The notes under the pieces were generated by a model, which did not search any database, was not told the DNA's origin, and saw only the letters and a list, made by a program, of their open reading frames with translations. 64,000 nucleotides of DNA from JAGVXH01 sp041649755 (lineage in GTDB: Archaea; Nanobdellota; Nanobdellia; Pacearchaeales; GW2011-AR1), in assembly GCA_041649755.1 (NCBI GenBank), contig JBAZMK010000002.1:1-64000 (forward strand), in the 5' to 3' direction. How positions within the stretch are numbered: position 1 is the first letter of the stretch; each line of letters starts with the position of its first letter. The position numbers and the translations under genes were made by a program. Positions 7,300 to 15,348 of the stretch are shown here, in pieces.

Positions 7300-8023
7300 A
7301 TTGGAAGAAGTTGCCAAACAAGAAAGAATATTTGGAAATAAGGCAAGAAACTTAGGCGTTTTAATTAATCAAGGAATTTTAGTTCCCAATGGAATAGCTG
7401 TTAGCTATGAACCTTATTCTGATTATTTAGACTCAAGATCCTTTAAGAATGATTTTGAAGGAAGACTTTATCAAAAAATGGGAAGCTATTCATGTCAATT
7501 TGCAGTTAGATCTTCTGCTGATGTTGAAGATTCCGGACAAAGATCATATGCAGGTCAATTTAAAACAATTTTAGATGTTTCAAGAGATAGACTTATTGAA
7601 GCGATAAAAAAAGTTTACGATTCTGGAATTAATTTTAATTCTTCTTATTCAAGTAATCCCATTCAAATGGGAATAGTAATTCAAGAAATGATCGATGCAG
7701 AAAGCTCGGGGGTTTTGTTTACTTATGATTTAATTAATCAAAACAACGATTCAATTATGGTGGAATTATCCCAAGGTAAATGTGAAAATATCGTTTCTGG
7801 AAGAACTAATCCTTCTTTGTACATAATAGATAAAAATTCTAAAGAAGTTCTTCTTTTTGAAGAAGGAGATCAGAATGTTTGTTTAAACCCTGGTCAAATT
7901 TGTCAGATACTTTCGAATGCAAAAAAAATTGAATCAATTTTTGGGAAACCTCAAGATATAGAATTTTTATTCAATTCAGATAAATTTTATTGTCTTCAAA
8001 GTAGAGACATAACCACCTTATAA
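7289..8023 (+). CDS. PEP synthase-type ATP-grasp domain protein
   Basis: ATG 7289 was chosen over TTG 7283, giving 244 aa. The sequence matches the N-terminal nucleotide-binding domain of PEP synthase or PPDK. It has G-N-K-A-R-N-L-G near residue 16, V-P-N-G-I-A-V, the conserved V-R-S-S-A-D-V-E-D near residue 73, an I-V-I-Q-E-M segment followed by S-G-V-L-F-T, and the closing L-Q-S-R-D. It should phosphorylate the His domain encoded just upstream from ATP. The two genes together form a split dikinase-like phosphotransferase in reversed domain order, with no substrate domain visible. Confidence 0.85.
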   Translation: MISKLEEVAKQERIFGNKARNLGVLINQGILVPNGIAVSYEPYSDYLDSRSFKNDFEGRLYQKMGSYSCQFAVRSSADVEDSGQRSYAGQFKTILDVSRDRLIEAIKKVYDSGINFNSSYSSNPIQMGIVIQEMIDAESSGVLFTYDLINQNNDSIMVELSQGKCENIVSGRTNPSLYIIDKNSKEVLLFEEGDQNVCLNPGQICQILSNAKKIESIFGKPQDIEFLFNSDKFYCLQSRDITTL

Positions 8024-8024
8024 A

Positions 8025-8570
8025 ATGAAACAACTCACAGAAGAAAATGCAAGAGAGTTTTCTTTAGAAAAATTTAAGGGATTACCTGAATTGAATTTTA
8101 AATGGAATCTTTTCCATTCAGAAGGAATTATAAAAATACTATCTATTCTTTCCAAAAATAAAAATTTCAACAAAAATAAGTTGTTTGCTTTAGCCTGGGT
8201 TCATGACATAGGAAAAACTATCTCTGAAGAAGATCACGCAAAATTAAGCTTAGAAATATTAAAAAAGGAATTTATCCTTGATGAAGTTGATATAGATTGC
8301 ATCATTAATCATGGATCTTCGGGGAATCCTAAAACTGAGGAAGGAAAGATTTTTAGATATGCGGATGGATTATCTCTTTTTACTAAAAGAGTTATTAGGT
8401 TTAGATTTTTTGCAGAGACAAAAGAAGGACTTAGTTTTGAGGATATTGAAGAAAGAATAAAAAAGTTTTATAATAAATACAAATCAAGTTATGCAGACTC
8501 TGAAGAAATTCTTACACTTTTAAAAGATTTATACAACAAGAATATTCTAAATAATTCTTCTTCTTTTTAG
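8025..8570 (+). CDS. HD-domain phosphohydrolase
   Basis: The 181-aa protein has the metal ligands of an HD hydrolase in the expected order: His31, His60-Asp61 in W-V-H-D-I-G-K-T, His96, and Asp113 in Y-A-D-G. HD enzymes cleave phosphoesters of nucleotides or small molecules. It is the last gene of operon B, one base after the ATP-grasp gene. Its pairing with a phosphotransferase suggests it reverses or trims a phosphorylated intermediate, which is inference. It is distinct from the HD protein at 15942. Confidence 0.75.
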   Translation: MKQLTEENAREFSLEKFKGLPELNFKWNLFHSEGIIKILSILSKNKNFNKNKLFALAWVHDIGKTISEEDHAKLSLEILKKEFILDEVDIDCIINHGSSGNPKTEEGKIFRYADGLSLFTKRVIRFRFFAETKEGLSFEDIEERIKKFYNKYKSSYADSEEILTLLKDLYNKNILNNSSSF

Positions 8571-8579
8571 AAAAAATAA

Positions 8580-8940
8580 GCAAAAAGACGGAAATCCCCA
8601 TTTTCTTTTTTTAAGAAAAAAGAAACAAAAAAAGCGCGCGTCTCTCTAATACATAGCCCACCCAAAAAATATTATTTCAGAATTGATACAAACGGCATTC
8701 TCAAAAACTTTGATTTTTTGCCTTCGGCATCGTTGCACTAAAAATCAAGTCCTCCAAGTATTCGGACGAAACTAACAGGGCTTAAAGGGTTTCGTTCGGT
8801 TGCACCTCACTACACCCAAATTCAATTTCAGCTCTGAAAAAATTCTCAACTCTGTTTCACGAGGAGAATTTTTTCGAAGAAATTGAACTTCTCTAAATCC
8901 TGATGTTCTCCAACTCTCACTCAATTCTCTAAACCCTAAT
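8580..8940. repeat. Intergenic repeat block, copy 3
   Basis: This gene-free stretch closes the island. Positions 8590-8716 are a diverged inverted copy of 4218-4370, including the GCGCGC-TCTCTC junction and the A/T-rich ATATTATTT piece. Positions 8774-8786 (aacagggcttaaa) match 4090-4102 in direct orientation. The CCTTCGG core is at 8721-8727. A long A/T hairpin (ttcttttttt paired with aagaaaaaagaa) lies near 8603-8625. No open frame here looks genuine. Confidence 0.65.
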
Positions 8941-8953
8941 GTTAACACCTTAT

Positions 8954-8968
8954 CCAAATATTTATAAA
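8954..8968 (+). promoter_or_regulatory. TATA box of thioredoxin gene
   Basis: The element tccaaatatttataa lies about 27 nt before ATG 8990, the spacing of a leaderless archaeal transcript. It supports the internal ATG over the upstream one at 8939. Confidence 0.6.
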
Positions 8969-8989
8969 ACATTTTTCCCTGCCCTAACT

Positions 8990-9313
8990 ATGGAAATAGA
9001 TGTAACGGACGAAACATTTGAAAAAGAAGTGATTGAAAAATCCAAGGATATCCCTGTCTTAGTGGATTTTTGGGCAAGTTGGTGCGGACCCTGCGTAATA
9101 CTCAAACCAATTCTTGAAAGAATCTCAAAAGATTACGGCAACAAAATAATCTTAGCAAAATTAGATGTAAACAAAAATACCAAAACCGCTTCAAAATACT
9201 CCGTAATGTCAATCCCTTCTGTAAAACTATTCAAAAAAGGAAAAATAATCGACGAATTCACAGGTCTCCAGCCTGAAGAAAAAATAAGAGAATGGCTTAA
9301 ATTAAAAATTTAA
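8990..9313 (+). CDS. trxA: Thioredoxin
   Basis: ATG 8990 gives 107 aa, a standard thioredoxin length. The active site W-C-G-P-C sits in F-W-A-S-W-C-G-P-C, and the cis-proline loop is S-I-P-S-V-K-L-F. It reduces disulfides in the cytoplasm. The thioredoxin reductase gene at 38310 could recycle it. An in-frame ATG at 8939 would add 17 residues and overlap the TATA box, so it is unlikely. The gene converges with the next one, overlapping by 4 nt at the stop codons. Confidence 0.93.
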   Translation: MEIDVTDETFEKEVIEKSKDIPVLVDFWASWCGPCVILKPILERISKDYGNKIILAKLDVNKNTKTASKYSVMSIPSVKLFKKGKIIDEFTGLQPEEKIREWLKLKI

Positions 9314-10017
9314 ATCCCACAAACATACTCTAATTCCCTTCTCGCGGTTTCCTCTTTATCCATCTCTCCTTCTAAAATTATTGGAACACTAGGGTTCTCC
9401 CTCAAAATCTCCTCAATCTTCTTCCTATTTTCCGCCAAATGGAGAGGCGCGTGCTTTCCTTTAGAATCCCCGCTGACATGAAACTGAACCAACCTTTCCC
9501 CCATCACATCTCTCAATCGCCTCGCCGTTTCCATAGAAGGGTCTACCTGATAAGCATGATGCAAATCAAGGACATAACCAAAACCATATTTCGCTAATTT
9601 CTCAAAATGTTCTGGCAAAGTACCATAAGTTTTCCTTGAATCCATATTTTCTAATAAAAAACTAATTCCTGAGTCTTTTAACCTACCAAAATCCTCTATG
9701 ATATCTGGATGAATTACAACACCATAATTAGGAATCTTTCTACAGAACCCCCCAAAACTCATTATTACCGAATTAGTATTAACACTCGTCTCAGAATAAA
9801 GAATCCCCTTAAAAGGTGCATGAAAAGTTACCCTTTCAAAGGTTCTTAAAATATCCCTTATATCTAATATCCTCCTATTTTTAGCTCTGAGCTCTCCAGG
9901 AGTAGCAAAACTAATTTCAACACTTTTCGCACCCAAATCTCTATAAAAATCCACAGCCTGTTCTACTGAAAGCCCTGCACGATAAAAACACCCTGTTGAA
10001 AACCCCACAACTGCCAT
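9310..10017 (-). CDS. Xylose isomerase-like TIM-barrel protein
   Basis: From ATG 10017 the protein has about 235 residues. It shows features of the xylose isomerase/endonuclease IV superfamily: V-G-F-S-T-G near the start, V-E-I-S-F, F-H-A-P-F, F-L-L-E-N-M, Y-V-L-D-L-H-H-A, F-H-V-S-G and I-L-E-G-E. These supply the usual His, Glu and Asp metal ligands at strand ends. Members are sugar isomerases, epimerases or AP endonucleases, and this one cannot be assigned further. A TATA box about 27 nt upstream on the minus strand supports the internal ATG over the one at 10029. Confidence 0.75.
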   Translation of the reverse strand: MAVVGFSTGCFYRAGLSVEQAVDFYRDLGAKSVEISFATPGELRAKNRRILDIRDILRTFERVTFHAPFKGILYSETSVNTNSVIMSFGGFCRKIPNYGVVIHPDIIEDFGRLKDSGISFLLENMDSRKTYGTLPEHFEKLAKYGFGYVLDLHHAYQVDPSMETARRLRDVMGERLVQFHVSGDSKGKHAPLHLAENRKKIEEILRENPSVPIILEGEMDKEETARRELEYVCGI

Positions 10018-10082
10018 GAGAAACCACAAAGCCCTTTTTATTTATATTCTTTTGTATACTGAATTTTCACCTTTTTATTACA

Positions 10083-10093
10083 CAAATATTTAT
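10083..10093 (+). promoter_or_regulatory. TATA box of pyrG
   Basis: The element aaatatttata lies about 29 nt upstream of ATG 10118, consistent with a leaderless mRNA. No Shine-Dalgarno sequence is seen before the start. Confidence 0.55.
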
Positions 10094-10117
10094 AACTCCC
10101 CAAAATTCTTTTGACAT

Positions 10118-11743
10118 ATGGTGAAATATATTTTTGTTAGTGGAGGTGTTTTTTCTGGTGTTGGAAAAGGCGTCGCAACAGCTTCTGTTGGGAGAATTTT
10201 GAAAGAATATGGGTATTCTGTAACTGCCGTTAAGATTGATCCGTATATTAATTGTGATGCAGGAACTATGCGTCCAACAGAACACGGGGAAGTTTGGGTG
10301 ACTGAAGATGGGGGTGAAATTGACCAAGATTTGGGAAATTATGAAAGATTTTTAGAGACCCCTATCTCAAAAAAGAATGGAATAACTACGGGGCAAGTTT
10401 ACTTAGAAGTAATTGAAAGAGAACGTAGAGGAGATTTTTTGGGAAATCAAGTTATGTTTATCCCCCATATTTCTGATGAGATAAAGAGAAGGATAAAAGA
10501 GTCGTCTGAGGGCTATGATATTTGCTTGGTCGAGATAGGCGGGACAATTGGCGATTATGAGAATATTCCTTTTTTATTTGCGACTAAAGGAATGGAACTT
10601 GAACTTGGCAGTGAAAACGTATGTCACATAATGGTAACTTACATGCCGATCCCCAGCCATATTGAAGAAATGAAAACTAAGCCAACGCAACTTGCAATTA
10701 AACTTTTAAGAGAAAATGGAATTCAGCCAGATTTTGTTTTTTGTCGAGGCAAAGCACCATTAGACGACATCAGGAAGAAAAAGATTGAGAAATACTCTAA
10801 TATACCTTCATCACATATAATCTCTATGCCCGATGTTACGGGTCCAGGAACAGCAAATACTATTTACGTCATTCCACTAGATTTGGAAAAAGAAAACTTC
10901 GGAGAAAAAATTTTAAAAAAATTAAAACTAGAGAAAAGATCTGTACCTGATTGGACCGCATGGAGAGAGATGGTTGAAAAATTATCTGACTCCCTCCCTG
11001 AAGTCAACATCGCCTTAATCGGAAAATACCTTGATATTGGCGACTTCCAGCTTAAAGATTCCTATCTTTCTGTAGCAGAAGCACTAAAACACGCAGGAGC
11101 AAAAAACAACGTCAAAATAAAAATACACTGGATTAACTCAAAAGACATTGAGAGCTGGAAAGTTGATTTAAATAAATTTGACGGAATTCTAGTCCCAGGA
11201 GGATTTGGAAGCTCAGGTGTTGAAGGAAAACTTCTTGCAATTGAGTTCGCAAGAAAAAACAACGTTCCTTACTTAGGATTATGCTATGGATTGCAACTTG
11301 CAGTAATTGAATTTGCAAGAAATGTCTGCGACCTAAACGCGAACTCCACAGAGATTAATCCTGAAACCGAACACAAAATAATTGATATCCTGCCAGAACA
11401 AATCGGAATAACCAACAAAGGAGGAACTATGAGATTGGGGACCTATCCTGCGATTCTGCGACCCGGCTCACTAGTAGAAAAAATCTACGGAACAGATAAA
11501 ATAAAAGAAAGACATCGTCACAGGTATGAAGTTAATCCTGAATATCATAACATACTGCAAGAAAAAGGTTTGCTAATCTCAGGAAAAAGCCCAGACGGAA
11601 AACTCGTAGAATTTATTGAACTTCCAAACCATAAATTTTTCGTGGCAACACAAGCCCATCCAGAATTCCAAAGCTACCCTCTTAGACCTGCACCACTTTT
11701 TGACGCATTCATTAGAGCATGCAAGAAAGTTACAAATTTATGA
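10118..11743 (+). CDS. pyrG: CTP synthase
   Basis: The 541-aa protein has both domains of CTP synthase, which aminates UTP to CTP using ATP and glutamine. The N-terminal synthetase domain has G-G-V-F-S-G-V-G-K-G and K-I-D-P-Y-I-N-C-D-A-G-T-M. The C-terminal glutaminase domain has P-G-G-F-G-S-S-G, the nucleophile segment L-G-L-C-Y-G-L-Q, and a final H-P-E-F-Q-S. Length is typical of the family. It is a single gene followed by a hairpin at its stop codon. Confidence 0.97.
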   Translation: MVKYIFVSGGVFSGVGKGVATASVGRILKEYGYSVTAVKIDPYINCDAGTMRPTEHGEVWVTEDGGEIDQDLGNYERFLETPISKKNGITTGQVYLEVIERERRGDFLGNQVMFIPHISDEIKRRIKESSEGYDICLVEIGGTIGDYENIPFLFATKGMELELGSENVCHIMVTYMPIPSHIEEMKTKPTQLAIKLLRENGIQPDFVFCRGKAPLDDIRKKKIEKYSNIPSSHIISMPDVTGPGTANTIYVIPLDLEKENFGEKILKKLKLEKRSVPDWTAWREMVEKLSDSLPEVNIALIGKYLDIGDFQLKDSYLSVAEALKHAGAKNNVKIKIHWINSKDIESWKVDLNKFDGILVPGGFGSSGVEGKLLAIEFARKNNVPYLGLCYGLQLAVIEFARNVCDLNANSTEINPETEHKIIDILPEQIGITNKGGTMRLGTYPAILRPGSLVEKIYGTDKIKERHRHRYEVNPEYHNILQEKGLLISGKSPDGKLVEFIELPNHKFFVATQAHPEFQSYPLRPAPLFDAFIRACKKVTNL

Positions 11744-11768
11744 AACTTTACTTTTTCAAGTTTCATAA
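11738..11768 (+). terminator. Hairpin at pyrG stop codon
   Basis: TTATGAAACTT (11738-11748) pairs perfectly with AAGTTTCATAA (11758-11768). The loop contains a run of five T residues. The stem includes the pyrG stop codon. It may act as a terminator or 3'-end protector. It is not followed by a U-tract. Confidence 0.45.
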
Positions 11769-11816
11769 AAAAGAAACCATAGAAAACTTTATAAAACAAA
11801 TTTTTTTAGAATTATA

Positions 11817-12281
11817 ATGAAAAAAAGAGATTATGTTCTAATCATCGGAAGCCTTTCTTTTTTAACTTTAATAATCTTTTTAAGTCTTCTGTTGGCAGAC
11901 AAATTTCAGGTTAAAACCTGCGGGTGCCCAAAAATGGTCTCCCATAATTTCATTCTGTTTTTCATAATTCTGGCGGTAATATTCGTCAGTTCACTATTAT
12001 ATTACCTATTCTCATTAAAAATTGACGAAAAAGAAAAGATTATAACTAAAAATATTGAAATTCTGAAATCTATTTTAGACACAGATGAAAAAAAAGTCTT
12101 GGACAAAATCTCTAAAACTGGAGAATTGGAACAAAAAGAAATTTCAGAGATGTTTGATAAAATTAAAGCTCACCGAGTTATAAAAAAACTTTACGAAAAA
12201 GGGATTATAGAAATAGAAAAAAAAGGAAAAACAAATAAAATCAAACTAAATAAGGAATTAAAAAAAGAACTATCACAATGA
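11817..12281 (+). CDS. Membrane-anchored winged-helix protein, possible redox sensor
   Basis: The 154-aa protein has two membrane helices (about residues 6-27 and 42-65) joined by a short loop with a cysteine pair (T-C-G-C-P). A cytoplasmic winged helix-turn-helix domain of MarR/ArsR-like character follows at residues 85-150, with the recognition region A-H-R-V-I-K-K-L and a basic wing. It overlaps the CcdA-type gene by 4 nt. A cysteine pair facing outside, next to a thiol-disulfide transporter, suggests a redox-sensing one-component regulator. That is inference; the topology is predicted by eye. Confidence 0.65.
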   Translation: MKKRDYVLIIGSLSFLTLIIFLSLLLADKFQVKTCGCPKMVSHNFILFFIILAVIFVSSLLYYLFSLKIDEKEKIITKNIEILKSILDTDEKKVLDKISKTGELEQKEISEMFDKIKAHRVIKKLYEKGIIEIEKKGKTNKIKLNKELKKELSQ

Positions 12282-13405
12282 AAAAACAAAATACCTTCCT
12301 GATCCTGCTAATTTCTCTCTTCATATTAAATTCAGGCATAGTCTTCTCTTTAGGCTCTTCAAACGAAGAAATTGAAATTGATTTTTTCTGGATGGAAGGA
12401 TGCCCTGCATGTGCCCAAATAAAACCTTTTTTAGAAAATCTTCAGGAAAACTATAACTTTAAATTAAACTCTTACGAAACATCAAAAAATAGAGATTTGT
12501 TCTTACAAAAACTTGATGAATATGAAGTGCCTGACAATAGGAAGGGTTATGTCCCAACAATTTTTATTAAAGATAAATATTTCGTAGGCTATAGTGACCA
12601 GATAAAATCAGCCATAGAATCAATTTTACAAGGGCAGACAATTAACGAAGAGGATATTTTAGTCGGAGAAAAGGTAGAAACAAAAATTCTAGGAATATGG
12701 GATTATGAAGTTTCTTTGGAGAATAAATCCAGTTTGGCTGTGGGATTCATTCTAGGTCTTCTTGACAGTATCAATGTCTGCTCAATTACTGTTTTAGTTT
12801 TTCTAATTGTATTCTCTCTGTCCGTAGGCTCATCAAAAAGAGCTTTCAAAATAGGAATGATTTTCACACTAGTTGTATTTTTATTCTACTCTTTATTCAT
12901 GCTTCTCATGACAGGAATCCTCGGCTACTTTGTTGCCCAATATGGGGTATATATAAGAACGGCCCTTATTATAATCAGCCTTCTCGCAGGAATCCTTCTT
13001 ATAAAAGACTTCTTTTGGTATGGAAAAGGAATCAGTTTAAGTATACCTCAATTTGCAAAACCTCTGTTGGAAAAATACATAAAACAGGCTACAATCGGCT
13101 CTACAATAGTCTTAGGACTCCTCGCGTCACTGGTAGAAATCCCTTGCACAGCGATATTCCCTCTGATTTACACAACAATCCTCGCAGAATCGGGGATTTC
13201 TGTTTTTCAAAAGACACTCTACATATTATTTTACAACATTATTTACATCCTGCCACTATTATTAATTGTTCTGGGGACTTATCTTTCCTGGACAAGGATA
13301 GAAAACGTTGACGAAACGATTCAAAAAAACAAAAAAATAATGAAATTAATCGCAGGAGTTGCACTTTTAGCCATTGCATTCTATTTTATACTCTCTATAA
13401 TTTAA
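12278..13405 (+). CDS. Thioredoxin-like domain fused to CcdA/DsbD-type transporter
   Basis: The 375-aa protein starts with a signal or anchor helix, then an extracytoplasmic thioredoxin-like domain with C-P-A-C (in F-W-M-E-G-C-P-A-C). About six membrane helices follow. The CcdA-like core has its two membrane cysteines in D-S-I-N-V-C-S and V-E-I-P-C-T-A-I-F-P-L. Such proteins pass electrons from cytoplasmic thioredoxin to external disulfides. The thioredoxin gene at 8990 would be a suitable donor. The fusion differs from the usual CcdA order in that the thiol domain is N-terminal. Confidence 0.8.
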   Translation: MKKQNTFLILLISLFILNSGIVFSLGSSNEEIEIDFFWMEGCPACAQIKPFLENLQENYNFKLNSYETSKNRDLFLQKLDEYEVPDNRKGYVPTIFIKDKYFVGYSDQIKSAIESILQGQTINEEDILVGEKVETKILGIWDYEVSLENKSSLAVGFILGLLDSINVCSITVLVFLIVFSLSVGSSKRAFKIGMIFTLVVFLFYSLFMLLMTGILGYFVAQYGVYIRTALIIISLLAGILLIKDFFWYGKGISLSIPQFAKPLLEKYIKQATIGSTIVLGLLASLVEIPCTAIFPLIYTTILAESGISVFQKTLYILFYNIIYILPLLLIVLGTYLSWTRIENVDETIQKNKKIMKLIAGVALLAIAFYFILSII

Positions 13406-13439
13406 CAAAGTTTAAAATACTCAAATAATTAATTAGAAC

Positions 13440-14186
13440 ATGGGAATAACGGACTGGATAAAAAACCTCGGAAGTAACACACTTTATTATCCCGGATGCC
13501 TTACAAAAGGAGTTTTAAAAGAAGAATTTGAAAATTACAAAAAAATTTTCAACACTCTAAGAATAGACTTTATAATGCTCCCAAACGAAGAGGTATGTTG
13601 TGGGATTCCTGTTTTAAATGGAGGCTACAAAAAAGATTTTAGAAAGCTGGCTCAAAAGAATTTTGACTTATTCAAAAAATACAAAGTAAAAAAAATTATC
13701 ACTAACTGCCCTTCCTGTTACCACACATTTAAAAAAATCTATCCGGAAATTTTAAGGAATTGGAATATAGAAGTTGAACACGCTTCAGTAACAATTTATA
13801 ATTCTATAAAGAACAAAAAAGAAAAATTTAATAATCTTGAAAAAGAAAAAGTCAGTTATCACGACCCTTGTCACTTGGGAAGATACTCTGAAATTTATGA
13901 GGAGCCAAGAAAAGTAATTGAAATCTTAGGAGGAGAAATAATAGAAATAAAAAAGAATAGAAAAGACGCGCTATGTTGTGGGGGTGGAGGAGGAGTTCGT
14001 GCAAATTTCCCACAGCTCGCAAAAGACATTGCAAAAAAAAGAATTGCAAACATTGAAAATAAAGTCACCAAAATAATATCTCCTTGCGGGTTGTGCTATT
14101 TAAATATAAAATCTGCAAGCGAAAAAAGCGAAGAATTTTCAGATTTTGTTTTAAGAAAACTTAAGGAGCAAAAAAATGAAGAATGA
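13440..14186 (+). CDS. Cysteine-rich (CCG) domain oxidoreductase subunit
   Basis: The 248-aa protein has two CCG-type domains, with E-V-C-C-G-I-P and A-L-C-C-G-G-G-G, plus T-N-C-P-S-C, D-P-C-H-L-G-R and S-P-C-G-L-C. This is the pattern of heterodisulfide reductase subunit B, GlpC and LutA/LldE, which bind FeS centres and relay electrons. It overlaps the FAD-linked oxidase by 11 nt. Together with the ferredoxin-like gene at 16564 it probably makes a multi-subunit 2-hydroxyacid (lactate or glycolate) oxidoreductase. Confidence 0.82.
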   Translation: MGITDWIKNLGSNTLYYPGCLTKGVLKEEFENYKKIFNTLRIDFIMLPNEEVCCGIPVLNGGYKKDFRKLAQKNFDLFKKYKVKKIITNCPSCYHTFKKIYPEILRNWNIEVEHASVTIYNSIKNKKEKFNNLEKEKVSYHDPCHLGRYSEIYEEPRKVIEILGGEIIEIKKNRKDALCCGGGGGVRANFPQLAKDIAKKRIANIENKVTKIISPCGLCYLNIKSASEKSEEFSDFVLRKLKEQKNEE

Positions 14187-15303
14187 AATAAAAAAATTCA
14201 ACAAAGCTTACGAATCGGACGCCTCACAATTAAAGGGAAAAACTGAAGAAGTTATCTTTCCTGAAAACATAGAAGAAGTAAAAAAAACCGTCTTAAATTT
14301 AAAAAGAATCGTTCCGCGAGGGGGAGGAACCGGTCTCGCAGGAGGTGCTGTGCCTCAGGGAAATGGAGATTTCATACTAGACCTATCAAAATTAAATAAA
14401 ATAGAAAACTTAGATAAGGAAAGAATGACTATTGAGGTTGAAGCTGGGGTAATTTTAGACGAGCTTCAAGATTATCTTGAAGAATACAACCTTGAATTCC
14501 CAATCAATCCCTCAAGTCATTCCATCTGTACAATCGGAGGAATGATTGCAACAGATGCGGTAGGAAGTCGTGCAATCAAATACAAAAAAACTTCTCAATG
14601 GACTAAATGGCTCGATATAATTGACTGCTACGGAAATCTCTCAAGAAAAGGAATAACAGAACTTTCTGACTACATTGGGATGGAAGGAATAACGGGAATA
14701 ATCGTTAGAGCATCACTAAAACTCTCGCCAAAAAAGATAAGGACCGCGACAGTGATTGGCTCAGATTCTATAGAAGACATTAGTGAAAAAACAAGAATCT
14801 TGAAAAAAAATCCCACTATCTCTATGATTGAATTTGTAGACAAAAAGATTTCAAAAGGAATTGGACTAAATGAAAAATACCATCTGATTATAGAATTTGA
14901 AAGTAATACAGGGGAACTAAAAAATGAGGAATACTCAAAAATCCTTGAAACAAGAGATAAAATCTATCCTTTCTTATCAAACCAAGGGTACAATAGAATT
15001 GAAGACCCAAAAGTTTCCTTAGAAAGCTTTGAGGGCCTTTTTCCATGGCTGGAAAAACAAGACATTCCCGTTTTCGGTCATCTCTCTGTCGGGATAATTC
15101 ACCCTTGCTTTAACACTCAACAAGAAAAATTAATTCCAAGAATGATGGAAATTGTAAAAAGAAAAGGTGGAAAAATCTCAGGTGAACACGGAATAGGAAT
15201 TTTGAAAAAATCTTTTGTTGAACCAAACGACAAAAAGATATTAGCAAATATAAAAAAGAGGACGGACCCCCTAAATAAATTCAATGTAAACAAAGTAATA
15301 TGA
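14176..15303 (+). CDS. FAD-linked oxidase, GlcD/D-lactate dehydrogenase type
   Basis: The 375-aa protein shows the FAD-binding PCMH signature P-R-G-G-G-T-G-L-A-G-G-A-V, a S-S-H-S-I-C-T-I-G-G-M-I-A-T-D-A segment, and a C-terminal S-G-E-H-G-I-G-I-L-K-K. These match glycolate oxidase subunit D and D-lactate dehydrogenases, which oxidise 2-hydroxyacids to 2-oxoacids. It is shorter than bacterial GlcD (about 480-500 aa), with a reduced cap region. Electrons probably pass to the CCG protein encoded just upstream. Confidence 0.85.
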   Translation: MKNEIKKFNKAYESDASQLKGKTEEVIFPENIEEVKKTVLNLKRIVPRGGGTGLAGGAVPQGNGDFILDLSKLNKIENLDKERMTIEVEAGVILDELQDYLEEYNLEFPINPSSHSICTIGGMIATDAVGSRAIKYKKTSQWTKWLDIIDCYGNLSRKGITELSDYIGMEGITGIIVRASLKLSPKKIRTATVIGSDSIEDISEKTRILKKNPTISMIEFVDKKISKGIGLNEKYHLIIEFESNTGELKNEEYSKILETRDKIYPFLSNQGYNRIEDPKVSLESFEGLFPWLEKQDIPVFGHLSVGIIHPCFNTQQEKLIPRMMEIVKRKGGKISGEHGIGILKKSFVEPNDKKILANIKKRTDPLNKFNVNKVI

Positions 15304-15348
15304 ACGAAAAATTTAAATACTCAAAGAGGTTAACATAGTCATCAAATC

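Noticed and set aside
1..8940. Island as a transposon, phage or CRISPR locus
   Set aside because: No transposase, integrase, phage structural gene or regular direct-repeat/spacer array is seen; the repeated blocks are diverged and partly inverted.
8772..8972. Minus-strand 66-aa frame in the right repeat block
   Set aside because: It is composed of repeat sequence and overlaps the thioredoxin promoter.
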